Counted from the first letter of the stretch, positions 1 through 9,418 are shown. The stretch: 64,000 nt of DNA from Actinomadura xylanilytica (GCF_030283145.1 NZ_JASNWE010000002.1:124001-188000); one strand, 5' to 3'. Translations and numbers: made by a program. The notes: generated from the letters alone by a model not told the origin.

Positions 1-1
1 C

Positions 2-148
2 CTGAACGCGGCCCCCGGCTGCCCGTCCGACGAGGAGGTGGCCGACATCAACCAGCGGGCCAGCGACGCCAAGAACGAGTTCATCGGCTATTGGGGCCCC
101 GTCGCCGAGCAGGCCGGACTCCCCGCCCGCTCCCCCGACACCATCTGA
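2..148 (+). CDS. C-terminal fragment of an unrecognised protein
   Basis: An open frame enters from the left edge and ends at TGA 146-148, giving 48 residues beginning LNAAPGCPSDEEVADINQ and ending GLPARSPDTI. The fragment looks helical and charged, with mixed composition unlike the R/A/P-rich shadow frames. It converges on the leftward operon that follows. No family is recognised, and the function cannot be judged from the tail alone. Confidence 0.55.
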   Translation: MNAAPGCPSDEEVADINQRASDAKNEFIGYWGPVAEQAGLPARSPDTI

Positions 149-219
149 CGCCCACCCAGCACACCCGGCCTCAGCCCCCGGCCACCCGCTCGGCACACAG
201 ACAGGCGATGTGCGAGCGT

Positions 220-256
220 CCGGGCGGGCGACACCCGGGCGGGCATCCGGGCGGGC
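220..256. repeat. short G-rich direct repeats between convergent genes
   Basis: CCGGGCGGGC occurs three times, at 220, 235 and 247, followed by further G-rich variants up to about 300. It lies between two converging genes. No clean hairpin was found, so terminator function is not supported. Confidence 0.4.
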
Positions 257-302
257 GGACATACAGGCGGACGGGCGGGCGTCCGGACGTGGGGGGTGGG
301 GG

Positions 303-750
303 TCAGGGGATGGGGAGGCCCAGATGGGTGGCCAAATTGCGGACGGCTTCGGCCAGGACACCAGGAACCCGGCACGGCTCCCGTCCTGCTCGTAGCCGTC
401 CAGCGACTGGGACCGGCCGCCGAGGTCCAGGAACCAGCCGGCGCGATCAGCGCCGCCACGTGGAAGATCACCAGGCCGGCCAGCAGCCGCCACCGCCAGA
501 CCAGCCCGTGCCACGGCACGGCGTAGAGGATCGAGGCGGTGAGGGCGAGGAAGAGGTAGGACGCGGTCATGGCGGGGAGCAGGATCCAGGAGGTGAGCCA
601 GACCGCGGCGATGATCAGGTCGCGGTACAGCCGCAGTCGCCGGGCGCGCAGCGCGTGCAGGATGACCGGCCGGAGGTCGAACTCGAACGAGGGGACGACC
701 CCGCGGTGCTCCTCGTCGATGTACTCCCCGCACGCGGGTGGCGGTATCAG
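303..750 (-). pseudogene. small membrane protein with apparent frameshifts
   Basis: One frame from 750 reads as a plausible membrane protein. A soluble start (EYIDEEHRGVVPSFEFDLRP) is followed by about three hydrophobic helices, up to ALIAPAG near 435. After that the natural-looking sequence moves to a second frame (AGWFLDLGGRSQSLDGYEQD, about 375-435) and then to a third (VLAEAVRNLATHLGLPIP), which ends at TGA 303-305. No ATG, GTG or TTG lies in the first frame after the upstream stop. A CTG at 750 overlaps the stop of the HerA-like gene as CTGA, which suggests coupled initiation. Either the gene is decayed or the sequence has indels. It is the third gene of the operon, so a role with the two ATPase-like proteins is inferred. 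Confidence 0.5.
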
Positions 751-3700
751 CCGGGCGGCGGACGGTCTCCGGCGAGGAAGGGCAGGCCGGCGGACGGGTC
801 CTCGAACGGGGCCACGAAGCGCTCGGGCCAGCTCAGCACCGGTTCGAGCCATCCGGTGACGCGCATGGTCGTGGCGATGTGCGCGATCTGCTCGTCCGGA
901 TCGAGGCCGATCGCGACCACGGCGAGGTCGCGGTAGAAGCCCTCGTGGTCGTCGTCGCCGATCAGCGCGGTGAGCGCGAGCGGACGGTTGCGGTCCAGCT
1001 CCATCGACAGCGGATGCCGGCGCAGCGCGCGGAGCCGGTGGCCGAGCTTAGGGTCCGGCGGCTGCTTCAGGCCGGGAAGCTGGTAGTCGAGCGGCGGGGC
1101 CGGCGCGTGCTTGTCGGGGGCGCCCTCGCCGTAGGGGAACAGCCGGTCGAGCTCGTGCAGCCAGCGCACCTGCGGGATGACCCAGGTGGCGGGCGGCGGC
1201 TCCACCGGGTCGGGTGAGCCGTCCAGGAGCCGCTGGGCGACGCCGGCGGCCGTGGCGGTGAGGCCGGACGGCGGGAACGCGGTGCGGAGCGCCCGGGACC
1301 TGCGGGTCACCGCCCTCTCCAGCACCGTCGCGAGCGCGCACTCGCGCAGCCGCGGGGTGAGCCGGGACCAGGTGCGGGCCAGCTCGGCCGGGACGGCGGG
1401 CAGCGGACGGCCCGCGACGTGCGCGAGCACCAGGGTGTCGGCCCACAGCCGCAGCCAGGCCCGGTCGGGATGCCCGGCGACCAGGTCGGCCTCGCGCAGC
1501 TCGTACAGCGTGCAGGCGCGGCCCGAACGGCATTCGCACCCGCACGCGGCGGACCTGCGGCCGTCCACCGGCGGGGGCGGGCCCGGCAGGACGGCCTCGC
1601 GGCCCTCACCGAGCGGCACCCGGACGCGCAGCGGGCGGTCCATCCCGTCGGCGAACACGGCGGCGACGCCGGGACGCAGCGACACCACCTCGCGGGACTG
1701 GTCCTCGTCGAGGTTCATCGCGGCGCCCACCTGGTGCCGGTCGTCGTGCGCGGGCAGCCGGTGCACGACCTTCAGCGCGGTGTTCTTGATCACGTCCGGG
1801 ACCAGCTTGGTGGGGATCTGTTCGGCCACGATGATGCCCTCGCCGTAGGCGCGGATCTCGGCCAGCATCCCGGCGAACAGCTCCACCGCGTGCGAGCTGG
1901 TGCGCTCGGGGCCGCGGTTGCGCAGCAGCCGGTGCGCCTCCTCGATCACGATGACGTGCCGCAGCCCGGCGGTGCCGCCGCCGCGCCGGGACCGCATCCG
2001 CAGGTGCTCGACGATCCGGATGATCAGCGTGCCCATCAGGAACGCCTTGTCCTCGTCGTTGGCGACGTCCTCGATGGCGAGCACGATGTTGTCGCGCAGC
2101 ATGCCGCCGATGTCGGCCGGGTGCCCGCCCTCGAAGAACCGTCCGGCCGAGCCGATCCGCAGCGACCGGAGCCGCACGTCCACGAAGCCCTGGACGTCGG
2201 CCATCAGCTCGCGCCCGTAGCCGACGTCGCCGATCACCTGGAGCGCGGCGTGCTGGAGCTGCTCCAGGGTCGGGACGGCGGGCTCGATGAGCGAGCCGGG
2301 GACGCCGCCGCCGGTCACCACGTCCCAGCCGTTGTTCTCGTACACCCGCTGCAACGCCTGCGCCATGATCTGCGGGAACGGCTCCTCGGCGTCGAACGCG
2401 GCCTGGAACAGCGCGCGGACCATGTCGATGTGCGCCTGCACCGGGTAGCCGGGCTCGGGCGCGAGCGGGTTGACCGACAGCGGCACCGCGCCGGGGTCGG
2501 ACGGGTTGACGACGGTGACGGGCCCGCCGAGGTCCTCGATCCGGCCGGCCATCGCCGCGTACTCCGACTTGGCGGGCTCGATCGCCAGCCAGGGGATGCC
2601 CGCGCGGGTGAGCTGCTCCAGCAGGTGCCGGACGGTCTGCGACTTGCCCGACCCGGTCGCGCCGGTGACGAACACGTGCCGGTTGATCGTGGACCGCGGG
2701 ATGGTGAACCGGCCCACCCGCCGGTCCTGGCCGTCCAGGATCGCGCCGAGTTCGATCCGCGGCTCCGGCGCGGCGGCCTCCGCGGCTCCGTCGGTCTCCG
2801 ACGTCACGTCGAAGTAGCCGGAGTCGAGCACCCGCACCCCGGGGACCTCGCGGCGCGGCAGCCCGGCGAGCGCGGCCATGGCGCCCGCCGTGGCGGTGAA
2901 CGGGTAGCGCTGCTCGGTCTCGGCCATCGGGCGCAGCGGCTCGGGCGCCGTGCCCGGCCGCAGCATCTCGCCGAACGTGCCGCCGCCCTGCCCGGACCGC
3001 AGCCGGTACGGGTGGTGCCCGAGCTCCATCGAGCCGACCAGGACCGGCGCGATCTGGCCCAGCTCGGCCTGCGACGCCGCGCCCGCCAGTACCCGCACCT
3101 GCCAGAGTCCGGCCTCGCGGAAGGCGTCCAGCTCGGCCAGCCGCCGGTCGGCGCGGGCGACCGCCAGCCGGGCCTGCTCGTCCTCGCCGCGGCGCAGCAT
3201 CCGCAGCTCGTGGTGCAGCTCGCGCATCTCGCCTTCGATGAGCCGCTCGTCGCCCGGGTCGGCCACCACGAACCAGCCGAACGGCCGTTCCATCAGGGTG
3301 ACGAGCGTCGCCTCGAACAGGTTCGGCGCCTCCACGGCGGCCTTCTGCGGCGCGAGCCGTCCGGGGCAGCGGGTCCACGCCATGCGTTCGGCGTGGGCCA
3401 GCCACGCGTCGCCGATCGGCACGCCCCGTCCGCCGCTCGGGAACAGCAGCCCGTGCGCCTCACCGTCCGCACCGGCATCGGACGCGCCGCCCCCGTGCGC
3501 GGACCCGTGCGCGGGTCCGGGGGCGCTGATCGGGCCGGCGTTGGTGATGAGTTCGAGGGGCGCTCCCCCGCCGCGCGACAGCCAGCCGACCACGAACGGG
3601 CGGCGGCTGCGGGCCGCGGACAGCGCGGCGGGCAGCACGCTCACGAAGTCCCACTCGGCGGACGCGGCCCGCTCCGGTGTCGGGATCGCCTGAATCCGAT

Positions 3701-3875
3701 ACCAGGGGCCCGGCAGGAGGCCGGGCGCGTCCACCTCGGCGGGACGCATGCTCGGGGGCGGCGGCCCAGGCGGTCCGGGCGGGGGCACCTGCGGGCCCTG
3801 CGCTCGTCCCCTCAGGAGGTGGCGTGGCACAGGGGGCTGCATGCCGGGCGGCGGTGTACCTGGGGGCTGGGTCAC
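747..3875 (-). CDS. HerA/VirB4-type AAA+ ATPase
   Basis: 1042 residues from GTG 3875, with GGAAAGG about 6-8 bases upstream. The first 50 residues are proline-rich. A long N-terminal domain is followed by an intact Walker A (GATGSGKS, residues 405-412) and a Walker B (VIVIEEAH, near 640). This is the layout of HerA/DUF853 helicase-like or VirB4-like pumping ATPases, which act as hexameric motors. A cysteine-rich patch (CGCECRSGRAC, about residue 780) may bind metal. The gene starts 43 bases after the VirD4-like gene and overlaps the start of the following membrane gene. The gene order suggests a membrane-associated motor. The substrate (DNA, protein or glycan) is not shown. Confidence 0.8.
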   Translation of the reverse strand: MTQPPGTPPPGMQPPVPRHLLRGRAQGPQVPPPGPPGPPPPSMRPAEVDAPGLLPGPWYRIQAIPTPERAASAEWDFVSVLPAALSAARSRRPFVVGWLSRGGGAPLELITNAGPISAPGPAHGSAHGGGASDAGADGEAHGLLFPSGGRGVPIGDAWLAHAERMAWTRCPGRLAPQKAAVEAPNLFEATLVTLMERPFGWFVVADPGDERLIEGEMRELHHELRMLRRGEDEQARLAVARADRRLAELDAFREAGLWQVRVLAGAASQAELGQIAPVLVGSMELGHHPYRLRSGQGGGTFGEMLRPGTAPEPLRPMAETEQRYPFTATAGAMAALAGLPRREVPGVRVLDSGYFDVTSETDGAAEAAAPEPRIELGAILDGQDRRVGRFTIPRSTINRHVFVTGATGSGKSQTVRHLLEQLTRAGIPWLAIEPAKSEYAAMAGRIEDLGGPVTVVNPSDPGAVPLSVNPLAPEPGYPVQAHIDMVRALFQAAFDAEEPFPQIMAQALQRVYENNGWDVVTGGGVPGSLIEPAVPTLEQLQHAALQVIGDVGYGRELMADVQGFVDVRLRSLRIGSAGRFFEGGHPADIGGMLRDNIVLAIEDVANDEDKAFLMGTLIIRIVEHLRMRSRRGGGTAGLRHVIVIEEAHRLLRNRGPERTSSHAVELFAGMLAEIRAYGEGIIVAEQIPTKLVPDVIKNTALKVVHRLPAHDDRHQVGAAMNLDEDQSREVVSLRPGVAAVFADGMDRPLRVRVPLGEGREAVLPGPPPPVDGRRSAACGCECRSGRACTLYELREADLVAGHPDRAWLRLWADTLVLAHVAGRPLPAVPAELARTWSRLTPRLRECALATVLERAVTRRSRALRTAFPPSGLTATAAGVAQRLLDGSPDPVEPPPATWVIPQVRWLHELDRLFPYGEGAPDKHAPAPPLDYQLPGLKQPPDPKLGHRLRALRRHPLSMELDRNRPLALTALIGDDDHEGFYRDLAVVAIGLDPDEQIAHIATTMRVTGWLEPVLSWPERFVAPFEDPSAGLPFLAGDRPPPG

Positions 3876-3918
3876 CCGTGCATCCTTTCCCGGTCGCTCT
3901 CAGCGCGCCACCACACGG

Positions 3919-6195
3919 TCAGGACGGCGGATCCGCGGCGTGCTTCCCGTTCGCCTTGAGCGGCAAGACGATGCGCGGGTTACGCGGGGCCGCGCCGCGC
4001 GGCAGCGCGTGCCGCGCCCGGGACCCGGGGGACGGCGCGGCGAACGGCGCGCCGCCCGTTCCCGGCTTCGGGGCGCCTGGTCCGGACGGCCCCTCCGGCG
4101 CGGTCGGCGCGGTTGGCACGGTCGGCGCGGTTGGCACGGTCGGCGCGGTTGGCACGGTCGGATCGACCGGCGGCTTGGATGCGGCGGGCTGCTCCGGATA
4201 GGCCGCCGCACCGGACGCGTCGGGCTGCTCCGGCGTGCCCGCTTCGCCGGTGGAGGACGGTCCGGGAGCGTCGCGTTCCACCGCGGCCTGCTCCAGTAGC
4301 TCCTGCTCGCGCAGATACTCCTCGAACTGCATCGAGTGCGCGGTGGGCAGGGTGATGATGCCGGGGTTGGCGTCGACCAGCAGGATCCGCCGGCCGCTCG
4401 CCCCGGAGTGCGTGAAGATCATCGCGGTGGGCGGGAGCTCCTGGAGCTGGGGCGGGCCGATGAGCAGCTCGCGGTGGCGCTGCTTGCCCGCGGCCGGTGC
4501 GCCGTCCGCGCCGCCGGCGCCGTCGCGGCGGCGGGGCGACACGGTGCGGGCCCACGCGGTCGCGGAGCTGATCCCCTCGACCAGCGCGGCGTCGTCGGCC
4601 GCCGGGGCGGGCAGCGGTGACCAGGCCGGGTCGGTGAGCCCGTCGCCGCGGACCCGGGCGTAGGCGACCGTGCTGGCGTAGCTCTCGCCCGCGACGTCGA
4701 GCAGCGTCTCGCCGGCCGAGTCGGTGATCTCGGCGACCAGCAGCGGCTGGTCGGTGCCGATGTGCTCGGCGGCGACCCGGGCGTCCTCGGGGTTGCCGAG
4801 CCGCATGAACCCGACCGCGGCGTGCCCGCGGCGGCCGAGCCGCTCGCGGACGTGCTGCGGGAGCGAGCGGTACATCAGGACCAGCCCGGTGCCGGTGGCC
4901 TCGCACGCGTCGATCAGCCGGTCGAGGACGTCGCCGCGCAGCTTCTCGGCGCCGCACAGGAACAGCGTGTGGTCCCACGGCCCGCCGGGCGGCGCCTCGC
5001 GGATCCGGTGGGTGAGCGCGGTCGCGACGTAGGTGCCGAGCACCCGGTTGGTGAGGACGCCGGCGCGCCGGTCCATCGACACCACGTGCAGCCGGGACGG
5101 CGGGAGCCGGACCTGCTCGGCGGCGAGCTTCTCCAACTTGCGGAGCTGGGCCTCCAGCGCCCACGCGCGCCGGACGACGATGCGGTCGGTGGCGTCGCGG
5201 CCGAACAGCGTGGCGACCCGTTCGAGCTGCTCGTCGGTGAGCAGCCCCTTGCGCAGGTCGTCGCGGGGGTCGCCGACCTGGGCCAGCACCCGCAGCGCGG
5301 CGGTGATCCGCGGGAGGGTCGCCGCGGGCCCGAGCACGTCGATGATCCGTTCCAGGATCGAGTTGTCGAAGGACAGGTCGCGGGTGCTGCCCTGCTCCTC
5401 GCCCGCGCTGACCACCAGCGACAGCACGTCGGCGAGCGCCTCGGGGCCGAGGCCGCGGGTGACGTCCAGGCGGGGCAGGTCGTTCGGCAGCACCCACACC
5501 AGGGGGTCGTCGCCGCGGTCGGCGGCCAGCCGCAGCAGGTCGTGCGCGACGGCGCCCTCGGACAGGTCGATGACGGTGAGGCGGGCACCGGCGGCGAGGC
5601 GGGCGGCGCCCATGGTGGTGACGGTGGCGGACCAGCCGGCGAGCGTGCCGCCGACGACGTCGACCCGGTCGACGCCGGGCGGGACGGCGACCGGGTACCA
5701 CTCGCGCTGGGCCTCGTACGCGCGGCTGCGGCGCTCCCAGTCGCGGTAGGCGTCGGCGTGCTCGCGCTCGGCGGTCTCGCGTTCCCGGTCGCGGGCGGCG
5801 CGGGCCCGCTCGCCGAGGGCGCGCTCGGCGGCCAGCCGGGCCCGGACGGCGCGCTCGTCCTGCCAGAGCAGGTGGCCGGTGATCCCCAGGATGACCGCGC
5901 AGGCGAGCAGCGCCACCAGCGCGAACGCCCAGGGGAGCACGCCCGCCAGGCCGCAGGTCAGGAAGAGCACGTCGCCGACGACGCTGCCGAAGGCCGCGAT
6001 CCACAGCGGCCGGGCGGCCATGTGCTCGCCGGGCCTGCGGACGGGCGGCGGCACGGGGCCGCGTTCAGGGGACGGGGGTGGGGCGGGAGGAGGCGGTCCC
6101 GGGTCGGGATGCACCTGTGCGTAGCGCCAGCCGACATAGACGCGGTCGGCCTGGGTGAACCGCGCCATCGCGGACCCGCTCGCCATGTCCGTCAC
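3919..6195 (-). CDS. membrane-anchored VirD4/TraD-like protein lacking a P-loop
   Basis: 758 residues from GTG 6195. AGGGG ends 9 bases upstream, which favours it over ATG 6186. Order: a Pro-rich stretch, two membrane helices (about residues 65-115), an arginine/glutamate-rich coiled coil, then a domain resembling type IV coupling proteins. The nucleotide sites look degenerate. The P-loop position reads GGTLAGWSAT with no GK[ST]. The Walker B strand reads DHTLFLCGAE, with no acidic pair. The late motif FMRLGNPEDARVAAEHIG matches the coupling-protein sensor region. The C-terminus carries a PTAPTV repeat and a basic tail. It is the first gene of the operon with the HerA-like ATPase, so it may be a membrane receptor or scaffold for that motor. 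The ancestry call is from recalled motifs. Confidence 0.65.
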   Translation of the reverse strand: MTDMASGSAMARFTQADRVYVGWRYAQVHPDPGPPPPAPPPSPERGPVPPPVRRPGEHMAARPLWIAAFGSVVGDVLFLTCGLAGVLPWAFALVALLACAVILGITGHLLWQDERAVRARLAAERALGERARAARDRERETAEREHADAYRDWERRSRAYEAQREWYPVAVPPGVDRVDVVGGTLAGWSATVTTMGAARLAAGARLTVIDLSEGAVAHDLLRLAADRGDDPLVWVLPNDLPRLDVTRGLGPEALADVLSLVVSAGEEQGSTRDLSFDNSILERIIDVLGPAATLPRITAALRVLAQVGDPRDDLRKGLLTDEQLERVATLFGRDATDRIVVRRAWALEAQLRKLEKLAAEQVRLPPSRLHVVSMDRRAGVLTNRVLGTYVATALTHRIREAPPGGPWDHTLFLCGAEKLRGDVLDRLIDACEATGTGLVLMYRSLPQHVRERLGRRGHAAVGFMRLGNPEDARVAAEHIGTDQPLLVAEITDSAGETLLDVAGESYASTVAYARVRGDGLTDPAWSPLPAPAADDAALVEGISSATAWARTVSPRRRDGAGGADGAPAAGKQRHRELLIGPPQLQELPPTAMIFTHSGASGRRILLVDANPGIITLPTAHSMQFEEYLREQELLEQAAVERDAPGPSSTGEAGTPEQPDASGAAAYPEQPAASKPPVDPTVPTAPTVPTAPTVPTAPTAPEGPSGPGAPKPGTGGAPFAAPSPGSRARHALPRGAAPRNPRIVLPLKANGKHAADPPS
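4105..4158. repeat. 18-bp tandem repeat, 3 copies, coding
   Basis: Three exact copies of CGGCGCGGTTGGCACGGT (4105, 4123, 4141) inside the VirD4-like gene encode a repeated six-residue TVPTAP unit near its C-terminus. The copies are identical at third positions, so the expansion is recent or is homogenised. Copy number could vary between strains. Confidence 0.9.
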
Positions 6196-6606
6196 GTCGA
6201 GAGACCCCTGGGAGTTGCGGAATGGTGAGGAACGCCTGGGGCTGGGGTTGGGTGGATTCCTACACCGCACAGAGTAAAGAGGTTCCTGGAGCGACGCGGC
6301 ATGTTCAACCGAACACGAATCCCAATGACCGACTTGACATGCCAATTCGGTCACCAGGTTCACCTGCGGGAAAGATCGGACAGGGCCCAACGCTGAAGTT
6401 GGCCGGATCCGGCCAGCGCGTCGGCGGATTCTCGGGACTTCCGACCGATTTTCCCGGTATCGGGTCACCTCCCCGGCGGCGCCCGGAACCGGGCCCGTCC
6501 GGGGTTCGGGGCGGACCCGAACCCGGACGCCACCCGCGCCGCAAGGCGGACGAGGGCGGTAATGTCCGGTGTCCACGGATACGTCGAGCTTCCCGAGGAG
6601 TTCCGT
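6196..6606. other. 411-bp divergent intergenic region
   Basis: Spacer between the leftward VirD4/HerA operon and the rightward esterase. It must hold the promoters of both. TTGACA occurs at 6334-6339 on the plus strand, but no convincing -10 follows at 16-19 bases. It is less GC-rich from 6250 to 6370 than the flanking genes. No gene, hairpin or repeat was found. Confidence 0.5.
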
Positions 6607-7728
6607 GTGTCACTGACCGGCCGGCCGCTGCTCTGCCTGCTGATCGTGGTCGTGATCGCTCTGGTGACCGCCACCGTCTGGGGCTGGCGCCGCCTCGCCG
6701 GGTCCGGTGCCGGGTTCATCGCCGGCCGCCTCGGGCTGATCGCGGTGTGCCAGGTACTGATCACGCTGTCGGTGCTGGTGGTGATCAACCGGAACTTCGG
6801 CTTCTACGAGAGCTGGGGCGAGCTGGCCGGCGCGGGCGGCGCCGGCGACGGCGGGCGGCTCACCCAGCGGCAGGGCCAGGGCGGTGTCGGGGTGAACGCC
6901 AAGCTGATCAAGCGCAAGCCGGAGATGTCGATCGGCGGGGTCCCGCAGAAGGACGGCCGGCTCGACACCGTCGACATCCGCGGCGCCCGTTCCGGCCTGC
7001 ACGCCCGCGCCTACGTCTACCTGCCCCCGCAGTACTTCCAGCCCGGCGGCGAGAAGCGCCGCTTCCCCGTCGCGGTGGCGCTCAGCGGCTACCCGGGCGC
7101 GCTACGCAACCTGGTCACGCAGGTCAAGGTGCCGCAGACCGCGCGGGACGAGATCCGGGCCGGACGGGTCCAGCCCACCGTCTACGTGCTGCTGCGCCCC
7201 TCGATGGTCCCCGGCCGCGACACCGAGTGCATGGACGTGCCCGGCGGGCCGCAGACGTCGACGTTCTTCACCCAGGACCTGCCCGAGGCGGTCCGCGCCA
7301 ACTACCGGGTGCCCGACGCGCGCAAGAGCTGGGGTGTCTTCGGCCTGTCGACGGGCGGCTACTGCTCGCTCAAGCTGGCGATGCGCAATTCGGACGTGTT
7401 CTCCGCCGCCGCGTCCCTGTCGGGGTACTACGGCGCCATCAAGGACGTCACGACCGGCGACCTGTACGGCGGCAGCCAGACCGTCCGCAATGAGAACGAC
7501 CTGTTCTGGCGGCTGGGCCATATGCCGCCGCCGCCCGTGTCGGTGCTGGTGACCACCAGCAAGGTCGGCGAGAAGAACAAGGAGGGGACCGAGCGGTTCC
7601 TCTCCCTCGTCAAGCCGCCGATGCGGGCGTCGTCGATCACTCTCGACAGCGGCGGCCACAACTTCCAGACCTGGAACCGCGTCCTTCCGCAGGTGCTGCG
7701 GTGGATGAGCAGGGGCCTCAGCGTCTGA
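6607..7728 (+). CDS. membrane-anchored esterase, antigen-85/esterase D fold
   Basis: 373 residues from GTG 6607, preceded by AGGAG six bases upstream. Two N-terminal hydrophobic segments (LLCLLIVVVIALVTATVWGW and the next stretch, ending VLVVIN) put the catalytic domain outside the cell. The domain has the alpha/beta-hydrolase nucleophile elbow GLSTGG, an oxyanion-side LSGYPG, and a C-terminal histidine motif GGHNFQTW, as in the putative-esterase family (PF00756). Mycolyltransferases and S-formylglutathione hydrolases share this fold. The substrate is unknown, but the neighbouring surface-glycan genes suggest removal or transfer of acyl groups on envelope material. Confidence 0.75.
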   Translation: MSLTGRPLLCLLIVVVIALVTATVWGWRRLAGSGAGFIAGRLGLIAVCQVLITLSVLVVINRNFGFYESWGELAGAGGAGDGGRLTQRQGQGGVGVNAKLIKRKPEMSIGGVPQKDGRLDTVDIRGARSGLHARAYVYLPPQYFQPGGEKRRFPVAVALSGYPGALRNLVTQVKVPQTARDEIRAGRVQPTVYVLLRPSMVPGRDTECMDVPGGPQTSTFFTQDLPEAVRANYRVPDARKSWGVFGLSTGGYCSLKLAMRNSDVFSAAASLSGYYGAIKDVTTGDLYGGSQTVRNENDLFWRLGHMPPPPVSVLVTTSKVGEKNKEGTERFLSLVKPPMRASSITLDSGGHNFQTWNRVLPQVLRWMSRGLSV

Positions 7729-7744
7729 CGGCAGCGGGGAGGGC

Positions 7745-9418
7745 ATGAGGGGCGGCACCGGCCTGAGCGCACGTGCGCCGTCGTCGGCGTCCTTCACCGC
7801 GCTCTGCGCCGTGCTCGCCCTCGCCCTCGCAGGCTGCACGGGCGCGCCGGAGAAGTCGGCCGCGGCCCAGAACCGCGAGGGCCCGGCGGGCGCGCCGCGT
7901 TCTTCAGGCGGGCCCGCCGCGTTCGCCGCGTTTCCGGAACGGCTCCTGGAGGACCGGACGGCGATGTACCCAAGGGTCGTCCGGCTGCGCGACGGTCGCA
8001 TCGTCCTGACCGTGGCCACATCCGCGGGTGAGGGCGTCACCGATGTGGCGCGGTTCTACGAGAGCTCCGACGAGGGCCGGTCGTTCCGTCCGATGTCGGA
8101 GATCCGCGATCCCGCCGCGGCCGAGGGGCGCGGCGGCTGCTGCGGCAGCCTGCTCGAACTCCCCCGGCAGGCCGGCGCGCAGCCCGCCGGGACGCTGCTG
8201 TGGGCGGGCACCGCCGGGATGAAGAACCACGCGCCCGGCCGGCGTCCCGAGCTGCGCGTGTGGCGCAGCGTCGACGGCGGGCGCTCCTGGGCCTACCTGT
8301 CGAGCTGCGCCTCCGCGCCGGACGGGACGCCGTGGGACCGCGGCCTCTGGGAGCCGGAACTGACGCTCGACGGCCAGGGACGGCTGGTCTGCTACTTCGC
8401 GGACGAGACCCAGCCCGGCTACGACCAGGCGCTCGCGCAGGTGGCGTCCACCGACGGCGGCGCGACCTGGGGCCCCAAGACGACCGTCGTCGCCCCTGGA
8501 GAGCACGACCGGCCGGGGATGCCGGTCGTGCGGCGACTGCCCAACGGTTCGTACCTCATGACGTATGAGATGTGCGGTCCGGCGGGGTCGGACTCCTGCA
8601 AGGTCTACTACCGGCGGTCCGCAGACGGCTGGACGTGGGGCGACCCACGCGACCGCGGCACGGCGGCCCGTACGTCGGACGGCAAATTCCTCTACCACGC
8701 GCCCACGATCGCGTGGGCGCCCGGCGGCGGACCCGATGGACGGCTCCTGCTCGTCGGCGGGCTGCTCCGGGACCACGGCGGGAAGCTCTCTCGTCCGGCG
8801 AGCGGCTCGACCCTCCTCGTCAATACCGAAAACGGACACGGACGCTGGTACGAGCAGCCCGCCCCAGTGCACGTGACGTTCTCCTCCCAGCCGGACCACG
8901 ACGAAGTCGTGTGCTCCAACTACAGCTCCAGCCTGCTTCCCCTGGGGAACGGCTCCGGCGTGCTGGAGGTCGCGACCAAGCGCGGTAGCGACGGACGATG
9001 CCAGGCGTACGTGAGCGCGGCCTCCCTAACGACCACGCCCGGCGAACCCAAGGACGGCCCCTACCGGGTGCGCAACGCCCACAGCGGTCTCTGCCTGGAC
9101 GCCACCGGCCCCGGAGACGCCCTCACCCAGCTTCCCTGCGACGACAGCCGCCCCCGCCAGCGGTGGACGGTCGCGCCCACGGGAGACGGCGCCCAGTGGC
9201 TGCGCAACACCCGTACCGGACGGTGCCTCGGCAGTGGCGAGTGCCCTGGGGGCGGCTGGCTACTGAAACGGGTCGCGGGCAACTACTACACCCCGACCCT
9301 CAAGGCGGACGGCCGGTGCCTTGAGGTGACGGACGGCGCACAGAGTGAGGGCGCGGTCGTCCGGCAGTCGGCGTGCAACCAGCGCGCCCCGCAGCTATGG
9401 CGCTTCGAACCCCGCTGA
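7745..9418 (+). CDS. sialidase-like lipoprotein with C-terminal ricin-B lectin domain
   Basis: 557 residues, with GGGAGGG just before ATG 7745. A signal peptide ends in lipobox LALAGC (Cys31). Residues about 50-410 form a sialidase/BNR-type propeller with Asp boxes SVDGGRSW and STDGGATW, starting with a typical YPRVVRLRDGR strand. Residues about 430-557 are a ricin-type trefoil with QRW and QLW motifs and CLD/CLG turns. It probably cleaves or binds a glycan at the outer cell surface. The gene follows the esterase by 16 bases. The exact glycosidase specificity (sialic acid or another sugar) cannot be read from sequence. Confidence 0.75.
   Translation: MRGGTGLSARAPSSASFTALCAVLALALAGCTGAPEKSAAAQNREGPAGAPRSSGGPAAFAAFPERLLEDRTAMYPRVVRLRDGRIVLTVATSAGEGVTDVARFYESSDEGRSFRPMSEIRDPAAAEGRGGCCGSLLELPRQAGAQPAGTLLWAGTAGMKNHAPGRRPELRVWRSVDGGRSWAYLSSCASAPDGTPWDRGLWEPELTLDGQGRLVCYFADETQPGYDQALAQVASTDGGATWGPKTTVVAPGEHDRPGMPVVRRLPNGSYLMTYEMCGPAGSDSCKVYYRRSADGWTWGDPRDRGTAARTSDGKFLYHAPTIAWAPGGGPDGRLLLVGGLLRDHGGKLSRPASGSTLLVNTENGHGRWYEQPAPVHVTFSSQPDHDEVVCSNYSSSLLPLGNGSGVLEVATKRGSDGRCQAYVSAASLTTTPGEPKDGPYRVRNAHSGLCLDATGPGDALTQLPCDDSRPRQRWTVAPTGDGAQWLRNTRTGRCLGSGECPGGGWLLKRVAGNYYTPTLKADGRCLEVTDGAQSEGAVVRQSACNQRAPQLWRFEPR

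Noticed and set aside
1419..3959. 846-codon plus-strand frame over the HerA-like gene
   Set aside because: Antisense shadow; the minus-strand frame holds clear Walker motifs.
6334..6360. TTGACA as a promoter for the esterase gene
   Set aside because: No acceptable -10 at 16-19 bases; start codon is over 260 bases away.
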